A DNA stretch of 64,000 nucleotides, from assembly GCA_014218235.1 (NCBI GenBank), contig CM024759.1, forward strand, positions 76,281,079 to 76,345,078, given 5' to 3'. The notes under the pieces are model-generated. The model was not told the origin of the DNA, ran no database searches, and was given only the letters and a program-made list of their open reading frames with translations. Made by a program: the position numbers and the translations under genes. The stretch is from Colocasia esculenta. Taxonomy: Eukaryota; Streptophyta; Magnoliopsida; Alismatales; Araceae. Position 1 is the stretch's first letter; every line of letters starts with the position of its first letter. Shown here piece after piece: positions 45,207 to 55,344 of the stretch.

Positions 45207-48200
45207 ATGGCTGTCACCTATGGACCGCTCGTCGTCAACAACCATGCCAGGTTTGGCTACCTGGCAACTCCAATCGTATTCGGAGATTTCCCAGCAGTCG
45301 TTGGATCCCCTTACTTCCTAGGGGTGGTTCCGGCTCGTCAAGAGGAGGATGCTGCTCAAAAGCCTCCCTCCAACAAATCAACAAAGGAGACCAGCAGGAT
45401 CCATGTTAATACTCAAGCTCGTCCTGCTGCCATCAACAAGGGCACCCAAATGCTCTCAAAAAATGATGCTGCCAAAGGGACCAAATCCCACCTAGCTCAA
45501 ATCCGGACTTTCTCGGTCCAAACAATTTCCTCCCAAATCATAGCTCCCGTCTCCTCACAACAGGGGCAAAACAAAAATCATAAAAGCAAAAGGCCGCCTG
45601 CTGCTACCTCAAGATCCGGCAAGTCCATCATGATCGGAGGTCTGCGGGTGCGGATTGATGGAAGCCAACCTGTCATCCCACGTGATAGGTATGTTCCAAC
45701 AATTCCGACCTCGAATCGCTTCTCAGCTCTGCGATGGTGCCGAGAAGACCAAGAAGTTTTCAAGAAGAAAGTCGGTGTTAAACAAAGCACCCGACATTCA
45801 CCCAAGCTCAAACAAATCTGGGTTCCCAAAAAGGAGGCTCAAAAGCTCAGAAAGATGCAAGCAAATACATCAACAACGTTCAGCAGAAGAAGCAATATCA
45901 AACAAGCTTCTCGTCAATATGCTGAACCCAAGTACCATCAAGGACAAAAAAGAAAAGGAATATACAAGAAATCAAGTTATACTCCCCAAGGCCCGGACAA
46001 TATCCGGGTGGTCAAAGAAAATCCAACTCAACGACCCAAATACCGCACATCGGTCTCTCACCGTATACCGCGGATCTCAGTATTTGATAGGCTGGGGGCA
46101 ATTCCTAATGCCAGTACCCGTCCGTCGAAAAGACGACGTGTTACTTGGGCAGCTGAGGAAAAACCCAAGCTTATAGTATTCTCATGCTATGCTACTGGGA
46201 ATGACTCTGGCGAACCAGCTGAACAAATCGCTGAAGCCACCTCAAATAATCCTGCTGAAGCTATCAGGCAATTTGCCAAAAGAAGCCGCCAACCCGGCGG
46301 ACAAGCTGAAGCACCTGGCCAAGTTCTCCCTCGTATTGATATTCAACATGAGGGAATTCAAATCCCCTTCTCCGAAGAAACAAATGTCCAAATCGAAGAA
46401 GGTGGGCCTTCAACTTCAAATATCAACCCCGTCATCGACCTGCCGACAAAGGAAAATTTCCAGGCAATGTCGGATGACGACAAATATCAAGTGATGCAGC
46501 AATGCCAATCTCAGATGGTTGTGCTTCTAAATGAAATGAGGCAACTGGTAACTACAAGCCTTCGCCATTCTGTGGAGCCAGTCTCCACTCAAAATCAACA
46601 AAATCAACATCCAGATGGGGCTACCCCAGCAAATCATCCGGCAGCTTCTACAACTGGTCTTCTTCCTCAAACTACGGGTCAGGATATCATTGATCCATCC
46701 AATATTATGCTCCCTCAAGGCGTTGCCATACAAAGGCATGAGATACTGAAGATTATCCAAGATATGTTCGCTCAGCAGAGCGAAGGTATTCAGGTGGCAG
46801 ATTTATATTCTGTCCCATATCCAGTACATCATCAATTCAAGAAGCTACCAGAAACATGCCCTAAAGTCCCAAAACTACCAAAGTTCAACGGACATGGGTC
46901 ACCACAAGAACATCTGGCACATTATATCATTGCCTTGGGTGAGCTCGCCACCGAAGAATCATATCTTCTCAGATATTTTGCAACTTCCTTGACTGGAGTC
47001 GCATTTCAATGGTATTCAAAGCTCAAGTCCAACTCAGTTGCTGATTGGGCAGATATGCAAAAACAATTCCTTGACCGTTTCCAAACGGTTGAAAGGAAGG
47101 TCTCTCTCGCCGAGCTATGTTCCCTCAAACAAGATAAAGGGGAGTCAGCAATTGACTTCATCAAAAGATGGAGAGAGTTTAGCATGAAATGCAACAACCC
47201 TCCCACTCAAGAAGATGCAATTCCTATTTGCCGGAAAGGCCTCATACTAACAATCAATGAGAAACTCCTGGGAAGAAATATCAAGAGTTTCGACCAATTA
47301 AATTCTGCAGTAGCAGAAATTGAGATGTTCCTAGCCGAGCAAATGACTCATACATCTTATAAAGGCAAGCTCCCCAAAGAGCGCAAGCAGCCAGCAAAGG
47401 AGGTCAATGTTGTTGACTTCTCACCTGATAATGAAGCAAAGGGGGCAGTAATCTCTCCTGTCCCAAAGAAGAAATCAGAAGCTAAAGCTCCAGCGCCATC
47501 ATTGGCGGAGCGCATGAAGACTCCCTATTCCTTCAAAAAGGAGCATACTAGGAAGCTCTTCGATCTCTGCCTCGACAACCAATTGATATCACTGCCAGAA
47601 CCAAAGAGGCCGGCAGATGTCAGCAAAGTCAATCAACCTAATTATTGCCCGTATCACCGTATGGTGGGGCATCCAGTTGAAGATTGCTATGTCTTCAAAA
47701 ATGAGGTTCAGAAAATGATCCAAGGAGGCCTCATATCTATGCAAACTGGTCTAATTGATCCTCCTCAGCCTCACGCTTGGGATCGACCAGGGCAATCTGT
47801 CAATGTCATACATATGACAGAACGTGCAACAAATTCAAATCATAATGAGGTAAATCCCCCATGTGATCCTCCTCAAGATAATTCAGGAGCTCATTCTCCA
47901 CCAAGATCAAGGCATGATCCACATAAAATAATGAGGAGAGTCCAAAGGCAAATCCTACGACTCCAACAAGGCCAGCAAGAATTGCGCCAAATTGTGCAAA
48001 GCGTGGAAAGGCGTCAGGATACTCCTGCTCTGGTACCCTGTACTCCACAAATCATCCCTGTGCATGCACAAATATATCCAGAGCCGCCTCCTATGTCGCC
48101 ATATGCGGACTCAATTGGGTGGCTATCTGAAGGACCTTCAACTCCGGTCGAGTCGGCAAGATTATATTCTTTTCCTCGACACCAAACTTTTCCACTCTTC

Positions 48201-49004
48201 CGGTTATGCCTTCAATCCGGATTAATGAACTATTCAGCTCCTGCAGAAATATTGGCCAACTATTGCCCATATCATCAAGTGATGGGTCATAGCATTGAAA
48301 ACTGCACAAGATTTAAAGATGATGTCCAAAGACTAATCGGACAAGGGTTAATTGACCTGGGCGTCCATCAGGTCGATCCTCCACAACCTCATACTCAACA
48401 ACCACCAAATGGACCAGCTAATCCTGGATCCTACTCGGTGAACGTCATCAATGCATCGTCATCTCCTGGTCTTCCTCAGTCAACATCAGAGGAATGGCCA
48501 CATCCATATCTATCCAGTCAATGGTATACAAATGCGCGTCCTCTACAACGACGCTCATTTGATGAAAGGAATACCAAGCTCATCTTCGACAATCTCAGAA
48601 GACAAGAGCTGGTCCAGGTATTTCCACCAACACCTTATACTTTCACAAGTGAAGAAGAGATGCAGCAATACTGTGAATATCATTCCATAGTCATGCATCC
48701 CACCAAAGATTGCCCGGAGCTCCATGATCTGATCGAAACTCATATCCGAGAAGGAGAGATTGATCAATATGGAAACTCCTTGGCACCAACAAATGGGATG
48801 TCACAACAAACATATGATCCAAGTCCAGAATTCCAAGCTCTATATCCGAAATATGTGAATATTATCATCATCAACTGGGCTATGGACAATATAGAAGCAA
48901 AGCTGAAGAAGACCAATTCAAAATGGGTCTTTTTCAATATAGAAATGGGATATCAGAAGAAGCTGCCGCGGAACCAATCTCGGAGCAAGCTGAGGAGTTC
49001 GTGA
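45207..49004 (+). CDS. Gypsy gag polyprotein
   Basis: An uninterrupted frame of about 1265 residues from the first in-frame ATG at 45207; the open frame extends upstream to 45138 without ATG. Residues 1-540 are a basic, low-complexity extension. The retrotransposon gag (capsid) domain lies at about residues 545-680 and includes RYFATSLTGVAFQWYSKLKS, DMQKQFLDRFQTVERKVSL and FIKRWREFSMKC. The C-terminal third carries three copies of a C-x2-H-x3-(G/M)H-x4-C motif followed by a helix: YCPYHRMVGHPVEDC, YCPYHQVMGHSIENC and YCEYHSIVMHPTKDC (near 47643, 48261 and 48669). These replace the usual CCHC knuckle. It should assemble the virus-like particle in the cytoplasm. Confidence 0.88.
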   Translation: MAVTYGPLVVNNHARFGYLATPIVFGDFPAVVGSPYFLGVVPARQEEDAAQKPPSNKSTKETSRIHVNTQARPAAINKGTQMLSKNDAAKGTKSHLAQIRTFSVQTISSQIIAPVSSQQGQNKNHKSKRPPAATSRSGKSIMIGGLRVRIDGSQPVIPRDRYVPTIPTSNRFSALRWCREDQEVFKKKVGVKQSTRHSPKLKQIWVPKKEAQKLRKMQANTSTTFSRRSNIKQASRQYAEPKYHQGQKRKGIYKKSSYTPQGPDNIRVVKENPTQRPKYRTSVSHRIPRISVFDRLGAIPNASTRPSKRRRVTWAAEEKPKLIVFSCYATGNDSGEPAEQIAEATSNNPAEAIRQFAKRSRQPGGQAEAPGQVLPRIDIQHEGIQIPFSEETNVQIEEGGPSTSNINPVIDLPTKENFQAMSDDDKYQVMQQCQSQMVVLLNEMRQLVTTSLRHSVEPVSTQNQQNQHPDGATPANHPAASTTGLLPQTTGQDIIDPSNIMLPQGVAIQRHEILKIIQDMFAQQSEGIQVADLYSVPYPVHHQFKKLPETCPKVPKLPKFNGHGSPQEHLAHYIIALGELATEESYLLRYFATSLTGVAFQWYSKLKSNSVADWADMQKQFLDRFQTVERKVSLAELCSLKQDKGESAIDFIKRWREFSMKCNNPPTQEDAIPICRKGLILTINEKLLGRNIKSFDQLNSAVAEIEMFLAEQMTHTSYKGKLPKERKQPAKEVNVVDFSPDNEAKGAVISPVPKKKSEAKAPAPSLAERMKTPYSFKKEHTRKLFDLCLDNQLISLPEPKRPADVSKVNQPNYCPYHRMVGHPVEDCYVFKNEVQKMIQGGLISMQTGLIDPPQPHAWDRPGQSVNVIHMTERATNSNHNEVNPPCDPPQDNSGAHSPPRSRHDPHKIMRRVQRQILRLQQGQQELRQIVQSVERRQDTPALVPCTPQIIPVHAQIYPEPPPMSPYADSIGWLSEGPSTPVESARLYSFPRHQTFPLFRLCLQSGLMNYSAPAEILANYCPYHQVMGHSIENCTRFKDDVQRLIGQGLIDLGVHQVDPPQPHTQQPPNGPANPGSYSVNVINASSSPGLPQSTSEEWPHPYLSSQWYTNARPLQRRSFDERNTKLIFDNLRRQELVQVFPPTPYTFTSEEEMQQYCEYHSIVMHPTKDCPELHDLIETHIREGEIDQYGNSLAPTNGMSQQTYDPSPEFQALYPKYVNIIIINWAMDNIEAKLKKTNSKWVFFNIEMGYQKKLPRNQSRSKLRSS

Positions 49005-51874
49005 ATGATTACCACCAGCTCCCACCTTCAATTATTGAAGAATCAATCAATGCCACCTTCGAGTCACAAGCCCAAGAAGGTGGTTGGATCACTGTGGCTC
49101 CTCGAAGATCGAGCAACCACAAGAAACCCAAGAAACCTATAAAGGGCAGCTCTAGTAAAAAGAGTGTCCTTAAGCCATGCTCAGAGCAGGAAGTTATAAG
49201 TTCACTTGAAGCTCTGCAGATAAAAAATAAAGAGAAAAATAGAAGGAAAAATGAAAAGAAAAGAGTGAGAAAACAAATGGAGCGTGATGCTGCTGCAGAG
49301 GTTCCACAAATACTAACACCTCTTCAAACACTCCAAAAGTTGATCGATGACCTAGAAGAATACATACCTCCCAGGCCCTCTGGTAAAGTTACCCTAGATC
49401 AATTCATCCCGTGGGAAGATCTGGAGCGAAAAATCCGGCTTCGGGATCTGCTCTATCGACTACAGGTAGAGGCCATGGAAGAAGGGGAACATCATCTCTC
49501 AGCACGATTGATGTCTATATATGAAGATCGTGAAATTACTATTAAAGAGCTGGATTCTATGCTCAACTCCCACATCTGCAATATGGTATCCATACCTCCA
49601 CCAAAGGAGCTGCAAATCTCTTCAAATGATGATGCCAAACAAGCTGAGGATGAACCAACAATGCTGACATATCAACGTCGGCCGACAAATAATTCAAACC
49701 GCCGTCGCAAGAAAGGGCAGGATAAAGAGAAAAAAGCTGCATCCACTACTCCTAAGAAGCCCGATGTCACAAAGTCAAGCAAAGTTATACTCTTTCATGG
49801 GGAGGAACCAAAGTCTCTGCCCGAAGCTGAAATACGGGCAGATTCCTATATCTTCGACCCTTCAGATGAAGAAGAGCTGCTCAATATACCTTCTCATATG
49901 AAAGAGAAGAGCCAAAGTCCCTATGCCTCATCAAATGAGCCGGACAACGCTCCTCCCTTTCCAAATGAAAGGCTATTAAATCCGCTCTCTCAGAAGAAAT
50001 CTTGCAAGTCAAAACAGCCGTCTGAATCCTTGATTGAGGAGTCTCCCTCCTTCAATCGGACCCGCATCAAGGCTGATGACAGAATCCTTCAGCAACTCCA
50101 ATCGCTCCCCGTCAACATCACTGTCTGGGAGGCGATTGCTTGGAGCAAAGACTTGAGAGAAACTCTCGTCAAAATACTACAAGAACCAGAAATATATGAA
50201 GCTCATATAGCTGATTTCCAAACTCAAATATATGAAGCACTCGCAGCAAATGTCACATTCACAGATAAAGACATGTTGCTATCCTCTCCATGCCATAATC
50301 GCCCTTTATATATGAAAGGGCAAGTCAATGGCATCAATTTGAACCGGATTATGGTCGATCCAGGGGAGTCCATAACCATAATGCCCTACAAAACCTTTCA
50401 AGCTCTACATCTTATGCCTTATGTGCAACAGGTAAAAGATGTGAAAATCACTGGCTTCAACTTGAAATCGGAAGAAGCCGTCGGAAGAGTTACCGTCAAC
50501 CTATCTCTTGGAGATTTCGCCACCAAGGTAACCTTCTACATTATCAATGCTGATACAACATACAGAGTATTGCTCGGGAGGCCTTGGTTACATGAAAATT
50601 GGGTCGTCCCGTCAACACTCCATCAGTGCATCAAATATGCCAGAGAAGGGAAACAATATACAGTCTTTGCTGATCAAGCCCCATTCCGGGAAGATGAATG
50701 CAACCTCACTGATGCCCCCTTATATTTTGGAGGACCAGCCCTTCAAACCCCTACCCAATCCAAAGGGAAGGGTAAACAAGTCGGATCCCCTGATAAAGAT
50801 AGTGAGACTGGCGAGCTTTTTGTAATAAACAAGAATCTTGCCGAGCTCCATGCAAAGAATTTCCGAAGTAAAGCGATCTGCTCAGAAAAGCAAAACATCA
50901 ACCATGAGGCTGATTGTGTGAGCCAAGGCATCAGCGGGAGCATTCCTCTACCTCCCAATTGCTTGCAGATCAGCTTCCCAAAGCAGCATCAAAGTGTTCA
51001 ACGACTGAAAACATTCGTCGTCACTTATCAAAGAAAAGAAGAGAAGAAAAAAGCCAGAAAGACATCAAGGCTAATCCACTTCTATAAAGGGGAACTGGTA
51101 CCTCACACATCCCCAGACGATGATTTTGATTGGGAAAATAAAACCCAAAATCATCTTGAGCCAATAGAAGAAATGGCAGATATGCCAGAAAGCATCAAAA
51201 AAATGTGCAAGAAGCAAAGTATTCCCCAGACACAAAATATCTCTCAGCGGAACTTCTTCAAGCAATTATGGGAACCTTCACAAGTGCGAGGGCAACCTCC
51301 ATTTCCCAGAAAAGATACAAGAGGACTAGGTTATGAAGCCAAGGTCTTCTTCTCAGCCAATGTCGTCGGGCTACTACCAGATGCTGGCAGTGCAAGAAGC
51401 AGCCAAGCATCTTCCAATTCCAACTCTCAAGAAGATATTTTCTGTCCCACCAAGGGATCATTAAACGAAGAATCGTCGGAAGAATCTGACGAGCAATCTT
51501 CGTCAATAAATTCTGAAAATACAAATCTCTACGAAGTTCTAGTCACCTACCCTGACGACGAGGAAGACTTCGTAGATCTTCAACCAGCTCCTCAAGAAAT
51601 TGAAGATGGAGGACAAGCCACAGTTGATGAATTGATTGAGCTCAATCTCGGGGATCAAGAAAACCCCGGCCAGTCTTCATCAGTGCCCTTCTTGATGAAC
51701 GAGAAAGGGAATCTTACAAAATCTTCCTTATGGAATTCCAAGATTGTTTTGCTTGGAATTATAAAGAAATGCCCAGGCTGGAACCATCAGTTGCTGAGCA
51801 TGAGTTATCTATACTTCATACAGCCAAGCCTGTCAAACAAGCTCAAAGGCGCATGCGATATGAGCTGGAATTGA
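48923..51874 (+). CDS. Gypsy second ORF with aspartic protease
   Basis: Starts at ATG 48923, 82 nt before the gag stop and in the minus-one frame relative to it. The first half is basic and low-complexity. The protease lies at about residues 455-575: MKGQVNGINLNRIMVDPGES, ITIMPYKTFQAL, then TYRVLLGRPWLHENWVVPS. The catalytic triad reads Asp-Pro-Gly (GAT at 50357) in place of Asp-Ser/Thr-Gly; retrotransposons of the Tat group tolerate variation here. The frame should run on into RT, but near 51664-51667 it is shifted within a C run, and the true continuation (ISALLDERE) is in another frame. The tail after that is out of frame. Confidence 0.8.
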   Translation: MGLFQYRNGISEEAAAEPISEQAEEFVNDYHQLPPSIIEESINATFESQAQEGGWITVAPRRSSNHKKPKKPIKGSSSKKSVLKPCSEQEVISSLEALQIKNKEKNRRKNEKKRVRKQMERDAAAEVPQILTPLQTLQKLIDDLEEYIPPRPSGKVTLDQFIPWEDLERKIRLRDLLYRLQVEAMEEGEHHLSARLMSIYEDREITIKELDSMLNSHICNMVSIPPPKELQISSNDDAKQAEDEPTMLTYQRRPTNNSNRRRKKGQDKEKKAASTTPKKPDVTKSSKVILFHGEEPKSLPEAEIRADSYIFDPSDEEELLNIPSHMKEKSQSPYASSNEPDNAPPFPNERLLNPLSQKKSCKSKQPSESLIEESPSFNRTRIKADDRILQQLQSLPVNITVWEAIAWSKDLRETLVKILQEPEIYEAHIADFQTQIYEALAANVTFTDKDMLLSSPCHNRPLYMKGQVNGINLNRIMVDPGESITIMPYKTFQALHLMPYVQQVKDVKITGFNLKSEEAVGRVTVNLSLGDFATKVTFYIINADTTYRVLLGRPWLHENWVVPSTLHQCIKYAREGKQYTVFADQAPFREDECNLTDAPLYFGGPALQTPTQSKGKGKQVGSPDKDSETGELFVINKNLAELHAKNFRSKAICSEKQNINHEADCVSQGISGSIPLPPNCLQISFPKQHQSVQRLKTFVVTYQRKEEKKKARKTSRLIHFYKGELVPHTSPDDDFDWENKTQNHLEPIEEMADMPESIKKMCKKQSIPQTQNISQRNFFKQLWEPSQVRGQPPFPRKDTRGLGYEAKVFFSANVVGLLPDAGSARSSQASSNSNSQEDIFCPTKGSLNEESSEESDEQSSSINSENTNLYEVLVTYPDDEEDFVDLQPAPQEIEDGGQATVDELIELNLGDQENPGQSSSVPFLMNEKGNLTKSSLWNSKIVLLGIIKKCPGWNHQLLSMSYLYFIQPSLSNKLKGACDMSWN

Positions 51875-51963
51875 AGGTAAATGCTGAAGTCGACAAGCTC
51901 TCTGAAGTAGACTTCATCGAGCCGTGCATATATCCAACTGGCTCGCCAATATTGTTCCAGTAA
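51676..51963 (+). CDS. Gypsy pol fragment, start of RT
   Basis: This short frame carries the segment that precedes and opens the RT: FISALLDERESYKIFLMEFQ, DCFAWNYKEMPRLEPSVAEH, then AQRRMRYELELKVNAEVDKL and SEVDFIEPCIYP. It connects the protease frame to the main RT frame. One-base breaks lie on both sides (51664-51667 and about 51934-51937), each at or beside a C run. Confidence 0.8.
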   Translation, partial: FISALLDERERESYKIFLMEFQDCFAWNYKEMPRLEPSVAEHELSILHTAKPVKQAQRRMRYELELKVNAEVDKLSEVDFIEPCIYPTGSPILFQ

Positions 51964-53858
51964 AGAAAAAGAATGGTCAAGTCCGCATATGCATCGATTA
52001 TAGGGACTTAAACAAAGCATGTCCCAAGGATGATTTCCCGGTTCCAATCACAGAAACAATGGTGGACATGACCACCGGCCATGAAGCTCTATCTTTTATG
52101 GACGGGTCTTCGGGCTATAATCAAATCCGGATGGCAATCAAAGATAAAGATCATACTGCCTTCAGGTCAACCAAAGGTATTTTTAACTATAAAAGAATGT
52201 CCTTTGGCCTAAAAAATGCAGGGGCTACATATCAGAGAGCCATGACAAAGATATTTGATGAAATGATTCATGATATAGTTGAATGTTATGTGGATGACTT
52301 AGTCGTCAAAACCAAAAAACGAGAAGACCATTTATCTGATCTTCGCCGTATTTTTGAAAGACTTCGTCAATTTAAATTGAAAATGAACCCCATGAAATGT
52401 GCTTTTGGGGTTTCGAGCGGTAAGTTTCTGGGCTTCATCGTCAAATATCGGGGAATAGAAATAGACCCCGACAAAATCAAGGCAATACAACAACTGCCAT
52501 CTCCTCAAAATCTGACCGAGCTAAGGTCGTTTCAAGGAAAGCTAGCCTATATTAGGCGATTCATCTCTAATCTTTCGGGAAGATCCATGCCCTTCGGCAA
52601 GCTCATGAAGAAAGATGCTCCTTTCATATGGGATCAAGAATGCCAAGCAGCTTTCGAGCAAATAAAAGAATATCTCCTCACTCCACCGGTATTGGGAGCC
52701 CCAATCGCTGGTAAGCCTCTTATACTTTATATTGCGGCTATGGATGCTTCAGTGGGAGCTCTATTAGCACACATAAATGAAGAAGGCGAGGAGCAACCTC
52801 TATATTATCTCAGCAGAAAGCTAATTGGTCCAGAACTTCGATATGCTTCAATGGAAAAAGTCTGCCTAGCACTGGTATTTGCCGCCAGGAAACTGAGGCA
52901 TTATCTGTTGGCTCATGAAGTCAAACTCATCTCCAAGTATGATCCACTCAAATATCTGCTGAGGCAACCCATATTGTCAGGAAGGCTCGCAAAATGGGCT
53001 TTGCTCCTCATAGAGTTTGATATCACATACGTCCCACAAAGGGCAATAAAAGGGCAAGGTTTAGCTGAATTCTTGGCTGCACACCCAGTGCCGGAAAATT
53101 CTCCCTTATCTATAGACCTTCCAGGAGAAGAAACTCTTTGCCCTTCAAATGAAAGAGATAATCAAGTCCAAGAAAATCCAAACTTCCAAGAAGTCATCAC
53201 AATTGAATTACCCTCTTGGGAATTATATTTCGATGGAGCTTCTCGGACTCTCCACTATACAGACGGTTCTGCCAACCTCTCTACCGGGGCAGGTATTGTC
53301 TTGGTCACTCCCCAAGGAGGAATATTATATAATTCTTGTGCTCTCATGAAGCCGCTCACAAATAATGAAGCTGAATATGAAGCTCTAATTATCGGGCTCC
53401 GGCTGGCTCTCGAAATGGGGGTCAAAAGTATACAAGTTTATGGTGACTCACAGCTGGTCATCCGACAAGTGTTGGGCCAGTATGAAGTCCGAAAAGAACA
53501 ACTGCTTCCATACTATATCACGGTCATGAAACTCAAAGAACAATTCGACTTCTTCGACATATCTCATGTGCCAAGAAGTAAAAATTCTCAAGCAGATGCT
53601 CTTGCTAAATTGGCCTCTGCCATAAAATTGCCTCCCGAAGGAGAATTGGACATAATTGTCCGTCATAGAAGACTCATGCCGAGTGTCCTCGACGACGAGT
53701 CTAATATTGCAATTGAAGAAGTATATACTGCAGAAGAAGATACATCAAATGGATTTGAAGATTGGCGTGAGCCAATTATCAAAATCAAGAAAGGTTGGCT
53801 ACCTCCTAATCGAGCTCAGAAGATCCAGCTCTTACGTAGAGCTGCATCATATAATTGA
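51931..53858 (+). CDS. Gypsy reverse transcriptase and two RNase H domains
   Basis: RT covers about the first 180 residues: WLANIVPVKKKNGQVRICID, DYRDLNKACPKDDFPVP, GYNQIRMAIKDKDHTAFRST, FGLKNAGATYQRAMTKIF and the catalytic YVDD at 52287-52298. RT-type RNase H follows (ILYIAAMDASVGALLAH, YASMEKVCLALVFAARKLRH, SKYDPLKYLL). After a linker comes a second, archaeal-type RNase H with its four acidic positions in YFDGAS, NNEAEYEALI, VYGDSQLVI and NSQADALAKLA. Two RNase H domains in tandem are diagnostic of the Tat lineage. The frame ends at 53858 through an apparent one-base loss beside the integrase junction. Confidence 0.9.
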
Positions 53859-54697
53859 TAGGAGAACAACTATATAGATTGATCCATGAAAGAAAAGGAC
53901 CAATCCTCCTCCGATGTTTGTCTCTCAAAGAAGCCAAAATCATGATGAAAGAAGTTCACTCCGGACTGTGTGGTGCACACCAAGCAGGAGACAAAATGAA
54001 AATCAATATCAAGTTAAAAGGTTTCTACTGGCCTACCATGTATGCGGATTGCATCCAATATGCTCGTGCATGTCATCAATGCCAAGCCTTCGGCCCCGTG
54101 CCGAGAAAATCCCCAAATATGCTACATCCTACGGCGCCGACATGGCCCTTCGCAGAATGGGGAATGAATATTGTGGGACCATTCCCACCCTCATCTCAAG
54201 GTCACAAATTTATATTGGCTGCCACTGATTATTTCTCTCGATGGGCTGAAGCTATCCCATTAAGGGAGGTAACGGGAGAAGCCGTCGCCAAATTTGTCAA
54301 GCAAAACATAATATACAGATTTGGTACCCCTCACAGAATCATATCCGATAATGGGTCACAATTCAGAAACAAAACAATATATGCCTTGGCAGCCAAATTT
54401 CATATTGATTGGAGAACTTCTTCAGTATACAATCCACAAACAAATGGGTTGGCCGAAGCCTTCAACAAAACTCTCTGCAAGCTGCTCGCCAAAATAGCCG
54501 GTAATAAAAAACGGGAATGGGGAGAAAAAGTTCATGAAGCTCTATGGGCTTATCGAACAGTGTACAAAACTCCTATCGGATGCTCGCCTTTCTCCTTGGT
54601 ATATGGAGCTGAGGCAATGATACCCATCGAAATTGAAATGGCACCCATCGGGTGGCAATTCAAAATGAATTTCAAAGTCAAGATCAAAGTCAAATAG
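53855..54697 (+). CDS. Gypsy integrase, zinc-binding and catalytic domains
   Basis: Begins GEQLYRLIHERKGPILLRCL. The HHCC zinc-binding domain follows (EVHSGLCGAHQAGDKM ... ARACHQCQ). The catalytic core has its three acidic residues in AATDYFSRWAEAIPL, IISDNGSQF and NPQTNGLAEAFNKTL, with 35 residues between the second Asp and the Glu (D,D35E). It joins the linear cDNA ends to host DNA in the nucleus; the 5-bp gccac duplication is its footprint. The frame is lost near 54644-54646, in a C run, and the last ~15 residues are out of frame. Confidence 0.9.
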   Translation: MIGEQLYRLIHERKGPILLRCLSLKEAKIMMKEVHSGLCGAHQAGDKMKINIKLKGFYWPTMYADCIQYARACHQCQAFGPVPRKSPNMLHPTAPTWPFAEWGMNIVGPFPPSSQGHKFILAATDYFSRWAEAIPLREVTGEAVAKFVKQNIIYRFGTPHRIISDNGSQFRNKTIYALAAKFHIDWRTSSVYNPQTNGLAEAFNKTLCKLLAKIAGNKKREWGEKVHEALWAYRTVYKTPIGCSPFSLVYGAEAMIPIEIEMAPIGWQFKMNFKVKIKVK

Positions 54698-55092
54698 AAA
54701 GAAGACTTGAAGAGCTCGCCAACCTAGAAGGGAGGCGACTCGAAGCATATAAATCTCTCCAAGTATACCAAGCTAGAATGGCTCGCGCCTTCGACAAAAT
54801 GGCAAGACCAAGAGTATTCAAGCAAGGAGACCTCGTCATGGTCAAATGCAGAGAAGTAATGGCAGAAAAGTCATGTGGCAAATTGCAGCCCACTTGGCTT
54901 GGCCCATACATAGTCACCTTAGCATATGAAGGAGGAGCATATCGACTGGTCGACCACAAAGGTACTGTACCCTTTCCTCCTCTCAACGGAAAGCACCTGA
55001 AACTATATCATGCGCCAGAACATGAATTCCCTGGCCAGTCATCAAGACAAAAGCCCAATCACTCAGATAGGCACGAAGCCGAAGAAAAATGA
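54652..55092 (+). CDS. Gypsy integrase C-terminal domain
   Basis: Continues integrase after the break near 54645: QIERRLEELANLEGRRLEAY, QARMARAFDKMARPRVFKQG, DLVMVKCREVM, LQPTWLGPYIVTLAYEGGAY and NGKHLKLYH. This is the SH3-like DNA-binding end typical of gypsy integrases without a chromodomain. The frame opens with GTG because it is not a real start but a continuation. Confidence 0.85.
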   Translation: MAIQNEFQSQDQSQIERRLEELANLEGRRLEAYKSLQVYQARMARAFDKMARPRVFKQGDLVMVKCREVMAEKSCGKLQPTWLGPYIVTLAYEGGAYRLVDHKGTVPFPPLNGKHLKLYHAPEHEFPGQSSRQKPNHSDRHEAEEK

Positions 55093-55340
55093 AAGGTATC
55101 CTTTTCAAAAAAAAAATATTGATGTTGAAATAAAAGATTGTCGTAGATGGGGGCAAAGGAATCAAATCTCCACCTATCCATTACACAATCCAAATCCATA
55201 AATCCCTCCATTCCTGCCAAAGCATGAAGCCAACGGCACTCTATGTACAAACCCAAAGAGCAAATGAAAGTCGGAGGGTTATGTTGTATATCCCGCCAAA
55301 TGAGGTTCCAAGCTACGATGGTGAGCCATATCAAATTCTA
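55093..55340 (+). other. Non-coding linker after integrase
   Basis: Short A-rich stretch between the integrase stop and the first ATAGCC repeat. No gene is supported. Confidence 0.5.
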
Positions 55341-55344
55341 ATCC

